Assembly (NCBI RefSeq): GCF_014207985.1
Contig: NZ_JACHMI010000001.1
Span: forward strand, 12,197,001-12,261,000
DNA: 64,000 nt
Reading direction: 5' to 3'
Source of the DNA: Nonomuraea rubra
GTDB lineage: Bacteria; Actinomycetota; Actinomycetes; Streptosporangiales; Streptosporangiaceae
A program made the position numbers and the translations under genes. The notes under the pieces were generated by a model, which saw only the letters and a list, made by a program, of their open reading frames with translations, searched no databases and had not been told where the DNA came from. Shown one piece after another: positions 19,832-28,744 of the stretch; position 1 is the first letter of the stretch; each line of letters starts with the position of its first letter.

Positions 19832-21115
19832 ATGCCGGCTGCCGTTCTCGTTGGTGCCCAGTGGGGCGATGAGGGCAAGGGCAAGGCCACCGACCTGCTC
19901 GGTGGCGACGTCGACTACGTCGTCCGCTATCAGGGGGGCAACAACGCGGGCCACACCGTGGTCATCGGTGACCAGAAGTACGCGCTGCACCTGCTCCCCA
20001 CGGGGATCCTGTCGCCGGAGGTGGTGCCGGTCATCGGCAACGGCGTGGTGATCGACCCGGGGGTGCTGCTCAGCGAGATCGACGGGCTGGCCGCCCGCGG
20101 GATCTCCGCCGAGCGGCTGCTGATCAGCGCGAACGCGCATTTGATCATGCCGCACCACAAGGCACTCGACAAGGTCACCGAGCGCTACCTGGGGAAGGCG
20201 AAGATCGGCACGACCGGGCGCGGCATCGGGCCGGCCTACGGCGACAAGATCTACCGCATGGGCGTGCGCGTGCAGGACCTGCTCGACCCGGGGATCCTGG
20301 CCAAGAAGATCGAGGTCGCGCTGACCGAGAAGAACCAGGTGCTCACGAAGGTCTACAACCGGCGCGGCATCGACCCCGCGCAGGTGCTGGAGGAGTACCT
20401 CGGCTACGCCGAGCGGCTCAAGCCGCACATCGCGGACACCTCGCTGGTGCTGTCCAAGGCGCTGGACGAGGGCAAGTTCGTGCTGCTGGAGGGCGGTCAG
20501 GGCACGCTGCTCGACATCGACCACGGCACGTACCCGTTCGTCACGTCGTCCTCTCCGACGTCGGGCGGCGCGTGCGCGGGCGCCGGCATCCCGCCGAACC
20601 GGCTCACGAAGATCATCGGGATCCTGAAGGCGTACACGACCCGCGTCGGCTCGGGCCCGTTCCCGACGGAGCTGACCGACGAGATGGGCGAGTGGCTGCG
20701 CACGACCGGCGGCGAGTACGGCGTCACGACGGGCCGCGACCGCCGCTGCGGCTGGTTCGACGCGGTGATCGCCCGGTACGCCACCCGGATCAACGGCGTC
20801 ACCGACTACTTCCTGACCAAGCTGGACGTGCTGTCCGGCCTGGAGCGCATCCCGGTGTGCGTGGCGTACGAGGTGGACGGCGTGCGGCACGACGAGATCC
20901 CGATGACGCAGACCGACTTCCACCACGCCAAGCCGATCTACGAGGAGTTCCCCGGCTGGCAGGAGGACATCTCCAGCGCCAAGTCGTTCGAGGACCTGCC
21001 GCCGAACGCGCAGGCGTACGTGCGCACGCTGGAGGAGATGAGCGGCGCGCCGATCTCCGCCATCGGCGTCGGCCCCGGCCGCGACCAGACGATCGTGGTG
21101 CGGTCGCTGGTCTGA
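19832..21115 (+). CDS. purA: Adenylosuccinate synthetase
   Basis: PurA joins IMP and aspartate using GTP in the first committed step to AMP. It has the normal 427 aa. The start is GAGACTGAACCATG. Signature stretches are [16 protein letters not shown] (P-loop and catalytic Asp), [15 protein letters not shown] (catalytic His), [37 protein letters not shown] and [14 protein letters not shown]. Confidence 0.97.
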   Translation: MPAAVLVGAQWGDEGKGKATDLLGGDVDYVVRYQGGNNAGHTVVIGDQKYALHLLPTGILSPEVVPVIGNGVVIDPGVLLSEIDGLAARGISAERLLISANAHLIMPHHKALDKVTERYLGKAKIGTTGRGIGPAYGDKIYRMGVRVQDLLDPGILAKKIEVALTEKNQVLTKVYNRRGIDPAQVLEEYLGYAERLKPHIADTSLVLSKALDEGKFVLLEGGQGTLLDIDHGTYPFVTSSSPTSGGACAGAGIPPNRLTKIIGILKAYTTRVGSGPFPTELTDEMGEWLRTTGGEYGVTTGRDRRCGWFDAVIARYATRINGVTDYFLTKLDVLSGLERIPVCVAYEVDGVRHDEIPMTQTDFHHAKPIYEEFPGWQEDISSAKSFEDLPPNAQAYVRTLEEMSGAPISAIGVGPGRDQTIVVRSLV

Positions 21116-21119
21116 GTCT

Positions 21120-21145
21120 CGCGCGCACTCGTCCGGGTGCGCGCG
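21120..21145. terminator. GC-rich hairpin after purA
   Basis: CGCGCGCAC (21120-21128) pairs perfectly with GTGCGCGCG (21137-21145) across an 8-base loop, five bases after the purA stop. It separates convergent purA and the WYL regulator. There is no T-run, as is common in actinomycetes, and it may act in both directions. Confidence 0.6.
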
Positions 21146-21158
21146 CCTGTCTGATGTT

Positions 21159-22112
21159 TCACGTGTACCGCGCGGAGATCTCGGCGGCCGCCCTGGCCAT
21201 CTCCGCGCGGGCCTCGGGCGGCTCCATGACCTCGGCGTCGGGGCCGAACTGCAGCAGGTGGCGGACGGCGCCGAGCACGGGGTAGGCCAGCTCCACCCGT
21301 GCCCAGCCGTCGTCGCCCGCGACGGGCGTGCCGGTGAAGTAGCCGCCCGCGATGCGGGTGAACATGTCGAGCCGGTCCGCCACCACCCGGACGGACACGC
21401 GGACCTCGTCGTTCCTCGCCTCCACCGATCGCCGCAGGTCGTCCCAGACCTCCTGGAGCTCCACGCCCTCGCGGCGGCGTACCTCCGCGGCGGTGACGGT
21501 GACGCCCGGCATGCGGTCGGCGCGGAACAGCCGCGGCCTGCCCCGGTGGTCGGCGACGAGGTACCAGACGCCGGCCTTGGCCACCAGCCCGTACGGGTCC
21601 ACGGTGTAGCCGGCGAGCTTCGTGCTGCCGCTGTGCCGGTAGCGGATGCGCAGCCTGCGGTCGGCGAGCACGGCGGTGTGCAGGGCCGCCAGGTCGGGCT
21701 CCGCGCGTGACGGCGCCATCCACCGGTCGGGGTCGACGAGGATGCGCCGGCTGGTCAGCTCGGCCGCCGGGCGGTGCGGCGCGGGCAGCGCGGCCATCAC
21801 CTTGCGCAGCGCGGACGACAGCGCCCTGTCCAGCCCGAGCGCCGAGTGCGCGCTGCGGGAGGCCAGCACGAACAGCGCGCGGGCCTCGTCGGTGGTGAGC
21901 CCGGTGACGTCGGTGCGGAACCCGGCCAGCAGCCCGACCCCGCCGTGCTTGCCCCGCTCGGCGTAGACCGGCACGCCGGCCGCCGACAGCGCCTCGACGT
22001 CGCGGTAGATCGTGCGCGGCGACACCTCCAGCCGCTCGGCGAGCTCCCTGGCCGGGACCAGGTCGCGGTGCTGGAGCAGCAGCACGATCGACAGCAGCCG
22101 GTCGAACTTCAC
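21159..22112 (-). CDS. YafY-type HTH/WYL transcriptional regulator
   Basis: The 317-aa protein has an N-terminal winged helix (residues 4-57, RLLSIVLLLQHRDLVPARELAERLEVSPRTIYRDVEAL) and a central WYL domain (about 140-220, RYRHSGSTKLAGYTVDPYGLVAKAGVWYLVADHRGRPRLFRADRM) that senses a small ligand or nucleic acid. A WCX-like C-terminal domain ends in PVLGAVRHLLQFGPDAEVMEPPEARAEM. Its start is 51 bases from the divergent FAD oxidoreductase gene. The near-palindrome in that gap is the likely site through which it controls both genes. Confidence 0.9.
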   Translation of the reverse strand: MKFDRLLSIVLLLQHRDLVPARELAERLEVSPRTIYRDVEALSAAGVPVYAERGKHGGVGLLAGFRTDVTGLTTDEARALFVLASRSAHSALGLDRALSSALRKVMAALPAPHRPAAELTSRRILVDPDRWMAPSRAEPDLAALHTAVLADRRLRIRYRHSGSTKLAGYTVDPYGLVAKAGVWYLVADHRGRPRLFRADRMPGVTVTAAEVRRREGVELQEVWDDLRRSVEARNDEVRVSVRVVADRLDMFTRIAGGYFTGTPVAGDDGWARVELAYPVLGAVRHLLQFGPDAEVMEPPEARAEMARAAAEISARYT

Positions 22113-22124
22113 GGCCCCAATATA

Positions 22125-22139
22125 TGACGGTGGCTGTCA
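22125..22139. promoter_or_regulatory. Candidate operator of the WYL regulator
   Basis: TGAC-GGTGGCT-GTCA at 22125-22139, inside ATATATGACGGTGGCTGTCA, is an imperfect dyad with perfect TGAC/GTCA ends. It lies between the two divergent starts and overlaps the only AT-rich stretch there (AATATATG), which is probably a -10 element. Repression by the adjacent YafY-type protein is inferred. Confidence 0.5.
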
Positions 22140-22163
22140 AGTTACGCCGCCACACTCGGCGGC

Positions 22164-23495
22164 ATGGACAACGACGTGAAGACCCTGATCGATCGGGTGG
22201 AGGGGCCGGTGCTGCGGCCGGGCGACGAGGGGTACGACGAGGAGCGCACGGGCTTCAACCTGGCCGCGCGCCATGCGCCCGACGTGGTCGTCTGTGCCCT
22301 GGGGGCGGATGACGTGCGGGCGGCGGTCGGGTACGCGGCGGCACGCGGGCTGGCGGTGGCGGTGCAGGGCACCGGGCACGGGATCTCGGTGGCGGCCGAG
22401 GGCGGGGTGCTGGTCTCCACGCGGCGCATGACGGACGTGCGGGTGGATCCGGAGGCGCGCACGGCACGGGTGGGCGCGGGCGCCCGGTGGGGGGACGTGA
22501 TCGAGCGGGCGGCGACGTACGGGCTGGCTCCGCTGAACGGGTCGGCGCCGCACGTCGGCGTGCTGGGTTACACCCTCGGCGGCGGGCTCGCCCTGCTCGG
22601 CCGCAGCCACGGGTACGCCGCCGACCGGGTGATCGGCATGGACGTGGTGACCGCGGACGGGCGGCTGCGGCACGTCACCCCTAATGGCGAACCGGACCTG
22701 TACTGGGCGCTGCTCGGCGGCAGGGACAACTTCGGGATCGTGACCGCCATGGAGTTCGGCCTGGTGCCGGTGGGCCGGCTCTACGGCGGCGGGCTGTTCT
22801 TCGACGCCGCCGGGGTGCCGGGAGTCCTGGCCGCGTACCTGCGCTGGACGGCCACCGTGCCCGAGCGGATGAACTCGTCGGTGGCGCTGATCCCGTTCCC
22901 CGACATGCCCGGCGTGCCGGAGGAGCTGCGCGGCAGGCGGGTCCTGCACGTGCGGATCGCGTTCGCGGGGCCGGCCGAGGAGGGCGAGCGGCTGGTCGAG
23001 CCGCTGCGCGCGATCGGGCCCAGGCTGGTGGAGACGCTGCGCGACCTGCCGTACGCCGAGTGCGGCTCCATCCACGACGACCCGCCCGTGCCGATGCCGT
23101 GGACCGGCGACGACGTCCTGCTCGGCGAGCTGGACGACGCGGCGATCCGGACGATCGACGAGCGGATCTCGCGGGGCGAGCTGATCGTGGAGCTGCGCCA
23201 TCTCGGCGGCGCTCTGTCCAGGCCGCCCGCCCACCCGAACGCCGTCGGGCACCGCGACGCGCGTTACCTGCTGGCCGAGCTCCACCCGGGCGCGGCGCAC
23301 GGCCCGAAGGAGCTGGTACGGGCGCTCGCCCCGTGGAGCGTGGGCCGCTTCCTGAACCTCATGGGGCACGGCGAGGACGCGGGCCCCGAGCAGGTGCGCA
23401 GTGCCTACGACCCGGCCGACCTGGAGCGCCTGGCCGCGCTCAAGGCCGTCCACGACCCCTGCGGCACGTTCAGGGTCACCTACCGGCTGCCGTGA
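22164..23495 (+). CDS. FAD-linked oxidoreductase (PCMH/BBE type)
   Basis: The 443-aa flavoprotein has a PCMH-type FAD domain: VVVCALGADDVRAAVGYAAARG, then VAVQGTGHGIS. His72 of GTGHG is the usual 8-alpha-histidyl FAD attachment site. NGSAPHVGVLGYTLGGGLALLGRSHGYAADRV follows in two blocks. Bicovalent members have a Cys in the GxC..VG position, and here the sequence is SAPHVGV, so attachment would be through His only. The C-terminal AAYLRWTATVPERMN and the closing VHDPCGTFR are typical of berberine-bridge-like enzymes. The substrate is unknown. It is paired with the divergent WYL regulator, and its end overlaps the GNAT gene by 20 bases. Confidence 0.88.
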   Translation: MDNDVKTLIDRVEGPVLRPGDEGYDEERTGFNLAARHAPDVVVCALGADDVRAAVGYAAARGLAVAVQGTGHGISVAAEGGVLVSTRRMTDVRVDPEARTARVGAGARWGDVIERAATYGLAPLNGSAPHVGVLGYTLGGGLALLGRSHGYAADRVIGMDVVTADGRLRHVTPNGEPDLYWALLGGRDNFGIVTAMEFGLVPVGRLYGGGLFFDAAGVPGVLAAYLRWTATVPERMNSSVALIPFPDMPGVPEELRGRRVLHVRIAFAGPAEEGERLVEPLRAIGPRLVETLRDLPYAECGSIHDDPPVPMPWTGDDVLLGELDDAAIRTIDERISRGELIVELRHLGGALSRPPAHPNAVGHRDARYLLAELHPGAAHGPKELVRALAPWSVGRFLNLMGHGEDAGPEQVRSAYDPADLERLAALKAVHDPCGTFRVTYRLP

Positions 23496-24135
23496 GCACG
23501 GCCGCCGTCACGGGGGTGTGCAGGCTCCAGCCGAGGGTCGAGTACAGCGCCTGGCCCTGGGCGGTGGCGACCAGGACACCCGTGCGCGCGCCCATCGAGG
23601 CGGCCGTGACGGCGATCGTCCTCATGACCACCGTGCCCAGCCCGCGGCGGCGGTGGCCTTCCGCGGTCTCGACCTGGTCCACGACGGCGGTCGTGCCCGC
23701 GACCGCGAACTGTCCGCGCGCCGCGACCTCGCCCGCCCCCGTCAGCAGGCGGGCCGCCGTGACGCCCGCCCTGGTGGTGACGGCCAGGTGGTAGCCGGCC
23801 GGGATCACCGGGGCGGGGTGGCGCGCCAGCGCGGCCGTCATCATGAACTCCGGGTCCTGGACGGCCCAGCCCGAGGTCAGCAGCGGGGCGACGGCCTCGG
23901 CGGGAGCGCAGAGCTTGAGCCAGGTGCCCGGAGTGGTGATCGCGGACGTGATGCGGCGGAGGGTCTCCGGGGTCGGGGCGGCCACGATGTGCCTGGCGAC
24001 GTGGCCGGGCAGGCCGACGTCCACCCGCAGTCCCCAGGGCTCGCGTACGGGTCTGGGGGCGTTGCGGGAGATGACCCACCCCTCCACCCATGCCCGAACT
24101 GTCGGGAAATGGGCACCTTTGAGGACCTCCGTCAT
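23476..24135 (-). CDS. GNAT family N-acetyltransferase
   Basis: The 219-aa product starts at MTEVLKGAHFP (ATG 24133-24135). The acetyl-CoA-binding motif A is VDQVETAEGHRRRGLGTVVMRTI, with the RxxGxG core at HRRRGLGT. The N-terminal 110 residues are a divergent first GNAT-like half. The substrate is unknown. The 3' end overlaps the convergent FAD oxidoreductase gene by 20 bases. Confidence 0.82.
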   Translation of the reverse strand: MTEVLKGAHFPTVRAWVEGWVISRNAPRPVREPWGLRVDVGLPGHVARHIVAAPTPETLRRITSAITTPGTWLKLCAPAEAVAPLLTSGWAVQDPEFMMTAALARHPAPVIPAGYHLAVTTRAGVTAARLLTGAGEVAARGQFAVAGTTAVVDQVETAEGHRRRGLGTVVMRTIAVTAASMGARTGVLVATAQGQALYSTLGWSLHTPVTAAVLTAAGR

Positions 24136-24244
24136 AGAGAACAGCCTATTGTCTGGCCGGAACGCCACGACCGGGCGTAGCAGGATAAAAAGGACACGGC
24201 GTGGCACCTCCCTGACATGCCCCGTGCCAGGTAGGGTCCCGGTT

Positions 24245-25156
24245 GTGCGCGTTGAGATACATGGTCACCGGGGGGCTAGGGGCCTCTGGCCGGAGAACAC
24301 CCTGCCCGGGATGAGCCGCACGATGGAGCTGGGCGTGCATGCGCTCGAGTTCGACGTCGCGCTCACCGCCGACCGGCGCCTCGTGCTCACGCACGATCTC
24401 ACGGTCTCCGCGGTCACCAGCGCCGACCGGCGGCCGCTGCACGCCGGCGACCCGCTCTACCCGTACGTCGGCAGGCCGATCAACACGCTCACCCTGGCCC
24501 AGCTCCGCACGCTCGACGTGGGCGTGCGGCTGCCGCGGCACCCCGACGACCCGTTCGCGCTGACGCAGGTCGCCATGCCCGAGACCCGCATGCCGACGCT
24601 CGGCGCGGTGCTCGGCCTGGCGGGCGCCTACGACGCCGAGGGCGTGCGCATGCACGTCGAGCTGAAGTCCGACCCGATGCGGCCGGAGCTGACGGCCGAC
24701 CCCGAGCTGTTCACCGAGATGGTGATCGAGGAGCTCGACCGGCACGGCAGGCTCGGCAACTGCGCCATCCTCAGCTTCGACTGGCGCGTCATCGCGCACG
24801 CCGCCAAGATCGCCCCGGGCACGCGGCGCTTCGCGCTGATCGAGCTGGACACCCTGCACTGGAACGAGGGCACCGTCAACGGCGGCGACGTGCCGGCCGC
24901 CGCGCGCGACGCCGGCGCCACCACGCTCTCGCCCGAGCACGTCATGGTGGACGAGTCGCTGATGGCGCGGGCGTCCGCCGCTGGGCTCGACGTGGCCGTC
25001 TGGACGGTCAACGACCGGGCACTCGGCGCCAGGATGCTGGACCTGGGGGTGGCCGGGATCGTCACCGACTACCCCGACCGGATGCGGGAGCTGTGGCGGG
25101 AGCGGGGGCTGGAGCTGCCGGAGCCGGTCGCCCCGCTCAAGCCCGTCGGCGTCTAG
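24245..25156 (+). CDS. Glycerophosphodiester phosphodiesterase
   Basis: The GTG start at 24245 has AGGTAGGG upstream and gives 303 aa. GDPD-family motifs are complete: IHGHRGARGLWPENTLPG (catalytic His8, Glu-Asn), LEFDVALTADRRLVLTHD (metal Glu/Asp and second His), VRMHVELKSDP, ILSFDWRVI, and AGLDVAVWTVND followed by GVAGIVTDYPDRM. It hydrolyses glycerophosphodiesters to glycerol 3-phosphate plus an alcohol. There is no signal peptide, so it is probably cytoplasmic. The stop overlaps the end of corA by four bases. Confidence 0.9.
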   Translation: MRVEIHGHRGARGLWPENTLPGMSRTMELGVHALEFDVALTADRRLVLTHDLTVSAVTSADRRPLHAGDPLYPYVGRPINTLTLAQLRTLDVGVRLPRHPDDPFALTQVAMPETRMPTLGAVLGLAGAYDAEGVRMHVELKSDPMRPELTADPELFTEMVIEELDRHGRLGNCAILSFDWRVIAHAAKIAPGTRRFALIELDTLHWNEGTVNGGDVPAAARDAGATTLSPEHVMVDESLMARASAAGLDVAVWTVNDRALGARMLDLGVAGIVTDYPDRMRELWRERGLELPEPVAPLKPVGV

Positions 25157-26262
25157 AGCCAGCCGTTGCGGCGGAAGCCGCGGTGCAGCAGCACGCAGGT
25201 CGTGACCATCACGGCCAGCACCGCCGGGTACCCCCAGACCTGCTTGGTCTCCGGCATGAAGTCGAAGTTCATCCCGTAGATCCCGGCGATCATGGTGGGC
25301 ACGGCCAGGATGGCCACCCAGGACGAGATCTTCCGCATGTCCTCGTTGGCGAGGGCGTTCGAGCGGGCGAGCGCGGCCTGCAGGATCGAGCTGCACAGCT
25401 CGTTGGAGGACTCGACCTGCTCGCACACGCGTGACAGGTGGTCCCCGACGTCGCGGAAGTAGTCGCGCATCTCCGAGGGGATGACGCGGCGCTGGGGCAG
25501 CGCGGCCATGGGCGACTGCAGCGGCGTGATAGCCCGCTTCATCTCCAGCATCTCGCGCTTGAGCTGGTAGATCCGGTTGATGTCGCGGGAGCTGACGTCC
25601 GCGAACACGGTCGCCTCCACCTCTTCCAGCTCCAGCTGCATGAGGTCGGCCACCTGCAGGTACTGGTCGACGACATGGTCGGAGATGGCGTGCAGGACAC
25701 CCGCCGGGCCGCGGTTCATCAGCTTCGGCTTGTCCTCCAGGCGCTCGCGGACCCCGGCGAGCGAGCAGTGCGCGCCGTGGCGCACCGTCACCACGAAGTC
25801 GGGGCCGAGGAACACCATGATCTCGCCGGTGGCGATGATCTCGCTGGTGGCGGTCAGCTCGTCGTGGTCGAGGTAGGCGATGGTCTTGAGCACCATGAAC
25901 AGCGACTCGCCGTACCGCTCGACCTTGGGCCGCTGGTGGGCCTTGACGGCGTCCTCGACGGCCAGCGGGTGCAGGCCGAAGACCTCGGAGAGCCACTCCA
26001 CCTCGGGCGCGGCCGGCTCGTGCAGGCCCACCCAGACGAACGCGCGGGCGCCGTCGTTGCTCTCGTTGTGCGCCCGTACGAGGCCGAGCGCCTCGACGAT
26101 GCCAGGGGCCGTGACCTTCTTGCCCTGGACGTAGGCGCCGAACTCCACTAGCGAATCGACCGGCGGCACGCAGATCTCACGCACAGGCTTCGGGAGCGGG
26201 TGCGCGGTGCGCGTCGGCACCGGGTGACGGTTGATGCGACGGAAAAGGGTGGACGAGCGCAT
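25153..26262 (-). CDS. corA: CorA-type magnesium/cobalt transporter
   Basis: The 369-aa protein has a large cytoplasmic domain and two C-terminal membrane helices. The hallmark YGMNFDFMPE follows the first helix (SSWVAILAVPTMIAGI), and PAVLAVMVTTCVLLHRGFRRNGWL ends the protein in the cytoplasm. DPQ-like features such as VEDAVKAHQRPKVERY are typical of the family. It forms pentameric Mg2+ channels gated by cytosolic Mg2+. The upstream region holds the structured element at 26355-26442, which would be in its leader if transcription starts far enough away. Confidence 0.93.
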   Translation of the reverse strand: MRSSTLFRRINRHPVPTRTAHPLPKPVREICVPPVDSLVEFGAYVQGKKVTAPGIVEALGLVRAHNESNDGARAFVWVGLHEPAAPEVEWLSEVFGLHPLAVEDAVKAHQRPKVERYGESLFMVLKTIAYLDHDELTATSEIIATGEIMVFLGPDFVVTVRHGAHCSLAGVRERLEDKPKLMNRGPAGVLHAISDHVVDQYLQVADLMQLELEEVEATVFADVSSRDINRIYQLKREMLEMKRAITPLQSPMAALPQRRVIPSEMRDYFRDVGDHLSRVCEQVESSNELCSSILQAALARSNALANEDMRKISSWVAILAVPTMIAGIYGMNFDFMPETKQVWGYPAVLAVMVTTCVLLHRGFRRNGWL

Positions 26263-26354
26263 GGCAGTCCCTTTCCGCCCGACCAGGGACGCTCCACGCG
26301 CGATGAAGTCACCTCAATCAACACGGATGACGTGGAGGCACGATCAGGCTGCCG

Positions 26355-26442
26355 GATTGGAGTGGTCGGGGGTACGCGAGCCGTACGTGTGGAAGCACGT
26401 ACTGCTGGGATCACCAGGATTCATCCCGGACCACCTCCAATC
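26355..26442. ncRNA. 88-nt structured element between corA and purD
   Basis: GATTGGAG (26355-26362) pairs exactly with CTCCAATC (26435-26442), and TGGTC (26363-26367) pairs with GACCA (26429-26433) across a single bulged C. GGG/CCC continues the stem (26368-26370 with 26425-26427), giving about 16 bp of closed stem. Inside are two mutually exclusive hairpins, GTACG-cgagc-CGTAC and GTACGTG-tggaag-CACGTAC (26383-26402), and a third possible one, CTGGgatcaCCAG. Such nesting is unlikely by chance and suggests a structured RNA or cis-element. It could be read rightward (167 bases upstream of purD) or leftward (93 bases upstream of corA). It matches no RNA family I can recall, and it is not a tRNA or SRP RNA core. 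Confidence 0.45.
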
Positions 26443-26528
26443 ACACGAGACGCCATAAAGCCGCCCTAAGTTACCACAGGCGGGTGAACCAAACCGACGG
26501 TACACGGCTGAGGGCCCCGGCTCAGGTA

Positions 26529-26544
26529 GAACTCCACAAAGTTC
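26529..26544. promoter_or_regulatory. Small palindrome upstream of purD
   Basis: GAACT-CCACAA-AGTTC, a 5+6+5 inverted repeat 65 bases before the purD start in an AT-richer patch. It is a possible operator, with no regulator identified. The rest of the 347-base corA-purD gap holds the structured element and no gene. Confidence 0.3.
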
Positions 26545-26609
26545 CTTGCCTATTCCGGCATTTGGTGTACCGGCGACCTGAGCGTGCGCCAGGCTGCGGG
26601 CCTGCGACA

Positions 26610-27833
26610 ATGGAGCGCGTGCGCGTTCTAGTCATTGGTTCCGGAGGGCGTGAGCACGCCCTGTGCCGTTCACTCAGCCTCGATCCCCAGGTCAGCGAGC
26701 TCCACTGCGCGCCAGGCAACCCTGGCATCGCGCAGGTCGCGACCGTACACGCCGTCGATCCGCTCGACCCAGGGGAGGTCGCCGAGCTGGCCGGGCGGCT
26801 GCGGGTCGACCTCGTGGTGGTCGGGCCCGAGGCGCCGCTCGTGGCGGGGGTGAGCGACGCGGTACGCGAGGCCGGCTTCGCCTGCTTCGGGCCGTCCAGG
26901 GACGCGGCCATGATCGAGGGCTCCAAGGCGTTCGCCAAGGAGATCATGAAGGCGGCCGACGTGCCCACCGCGCGGTCCAGGGCGTGCACCACCGAGGAGG
27001 AGGCCGCGGCGGCGCTCGACGAGTTCGGGGCCCCGTACGTGGTCAAGGACGACGGGCTGGCCGCGGGCAAGGGCGTGGTCGTCACCGGCGACAGGGACAA
27101 GGCGCTCGCGCACGCGCTGGCGTGCGAGCGGGTGGTGATCGAGGAGTACCTCGACGGGCCCGAGGTGTCGCTGTTCGCGCTGTGCGACGGGAGCACGGCG
27201 GTGCCGCTGCAGCTCGCCCAGGACTTCAAGCGGGCCTACGACGGCGACGAGGGCCCCAACACCGGCGGCATGGGCGCCTACACGCCGCTGCCGTGGGCGC
27301 CCGACGGGCTGACCGAGCAGGTCATGCGGGAGGTCGTGCACCCGACGATCGGCGAGCTGGCGCGGCGCGGGCTGCCGTACCAGGGGGTGCTCTACGTCGG
27401 GCTGGCGCTGACCTCCAAGGGGCCGAAGGTCATCGAGTTCAACGCGCGGTTCGGCGACCCGGAGACGCAGGTGATCCTCGACCGGCTGGAGACGCCGCTG
27501 GGCGGGCTGCTGATGGCGTCCGCGACCGGCGAGCTGGGGCTCGACCCGGTGTTCAAGGACGGCTGCGCGGTGACCGTGGTGATCGCGGCGGAGAACTACC
27601 CGGAGGCACCGGTCAAGGGCGACGCGATCACGGAGGTGGAGCCGTCGGCGAACGCGTACGTGCTGCACGCCGGGACGAAGCAGGACGGCGGCACCCTCGT
27701 CTCCAACGGCGGGCGGGTGCTCAGCGTCGTCGGCCACGGCCCCGACCAGCAGAGCGCGCGGCAGGCGGCCTACGACCTCGTCGGCCGGATCACGATGCGC
27801 GGCTCCTTCCACAGAACGGACATCGCCCGATGA
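26610..27833 (+). CDS. purD: Phosphoribosylamine-glycine ligase (GAR synthetase)
   Basis: This ATP-grasp enzyme of purine synthesis makes GAR from phosphoribosylamine and glycine. It is 407 aa from the ATG at 26610; a GTG three codons later is also possible. Motifs are VLVIGSGGREHALCRSL, LHCAPGNPGIAQ, VVGPEAPLVAGV, YVVKDDGLAAGKGVVV, and DEGPNTGGMGAYTPLP followed by VIEFNARFGDPETQVIL. Its stop overlaps the purC start (ATGA), so translation is coupled. Confidence 0.96.
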   Translation: MERVRVLVIGSGGREHALCRSLSLDPQVSELHCAPGNPGIAQVATVHAVDPLDPGEVAELAGRLRVDLVVVGPEAPLVAGVSDAVREAGFACFGPSRDAAMIEGSKAFAKEIMKAADVPTARSRACTTEEEAAAALDEFGAPYVVKDDGLAAGKGVVVTGDRDKALAHALACERVVIEEYLDGPEVSLFALCDGSTAVPLQLAQDFKRAYDGDEGPNTGGMGAYTPLPWAPDGLTEQVMREVVHPTIGELARRGLPYQGVLYVGLALTSKGPKVIEFNARFGDPETQVILDRLETPLGGLLMASATGELGLDPVFKDGCAVTVVIAAENYPEAPVKGDAITEVEPSANAYVLHAGTKQDGGTLVSNGGRVLSVVGHGPDQQSARQAAYDLVGRITMRGSFHRTDIAR

Positions 27834-28666
27834 AGCACGTGCACTCCGGCAAGGTCCGCGACCTCTACGAGACCGGCGAGGGCCTGCTGCTGATGGTCGC
27901 CTCCGACCGCCTGTCGGCCTTCGACTACGTCCTGGAGCCCGACATCCCCGACAAGGGGGCCATCCTCACGCAGATGTCGCTGTGGTGGTTCGACCAGCTC
28001 AAGGACGTCGTGCCCAACCACGTGGTGGCGCCGGGCGACGAGCCGCGCGCCGTATTGTGCAGGCCGCTGAAGATGGTCCAGGTCGAGTGCGTGGCCAGGG
28101 GCTACCTGGCCGGAGGCGGGCTGAACGAGTACCGCGCCGGCGGCGCGGTGTCCGGCGTGCGGCTGCCGGAAGGGCTGGAGGACGGGTCGCGGCTGCCCGA
28201 GCCGATCTTCACGCCGTCCACCAAGGCGCCCATGGGGCAGCACGACGAGCCGATCTCGTACGAGCAGGTCGAGGCCGAGGTCGGCGCGGAGCTGGCGGCG
28301 GAGCTGCGGCGAATCACGCTGGCCGTCTACACGCGCGGCGCCGAGATCGCGCGCGAGCGGGGCATCATCCTGGCCGACACCAAGATCGAGCTGGGCTGGG
28401 ACTCCGACGGCGTGCTGACCCTGGGCGACGAGGTGCTGACCCCCGACTCCTCGCGCTTCTGGCCGGCCGGCGAATGGCAGCCGGGAAGGCCGCAACCTTC
28501 TTTTGACAAGCAATTTGTACGCGATTGGCTACTATCGCCCGAATCCGGATGGGACAAAGCCTCAGGAAACCCACCACCTCGGCTCCCCGACGACGTGGTC
28601 GAGCGCACCAGGCAGCGATACCTAGAAGCGTATGAGCGCATCACGGGGTCTTCCTTTAGCGGATGA
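27830..28666 (+). CDS. purC: SAICAR synthetase
   Basis: PurC joins CAIR and aspartate in purine synthesis. It is 278 aa, starting in a four-base overlap with purD. Family motifs are HSGKVRDLYE, VASDRLSAFDYVLEPDIPDKG, VVPNHVV, ECVARGYLAGGGLNEY and LADTKIELGWD, with TPDSSRFWPAGEW and SFDKQFVRDWL near the end. It is the longer, actinobacterial/eukaryote-like SAICAR type. Confidence 0.96.
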   Translation: MKHVHSGKVRDLYETGEGLLLMVASDRLSAFDYVLEPDIPDKGAILTQMSLWWFDQLKDVVPNHVVAPGDEPRAVLCRPLKMVQVECVARGYLAGGGLNEYRAGGAVSGVRLPEGLEDGSRLPEPIFTPSTKAPMGQHDEPISYEQVEAEVGAELAAELRRITLAVYTRGAEIARERGIILADTKIELGWDSDGVLTLGDEVLTPDSSRFWPAGEWQPGRPQPSFDKQFVRDWLLSPESGWDKASGNPPPRLPDDVVERTRQRYLEAYERITGSSFSG

Positions 28667-28744
28667 TTCGGCTGGGTCATGTGGTGTTACCGACTACTGT
28701 TGGCCCGATCGAGCCCTCACCGTTGATTTCAAGGAGCCGCACGA

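Noticed and set aside
26355..26442. tRNA, SRP RNA or T-box reading of the structured element
   Set aside because: There is no anticodon or T-arm pattern, no GGAAGNNGCAGC-type SRP core, and only a partial likeness (GGGGGTACGCGAG) to the T-box antiterminator without the rest of a T-box leader or an aminoacyl-tRNA synthetase gene downstream.
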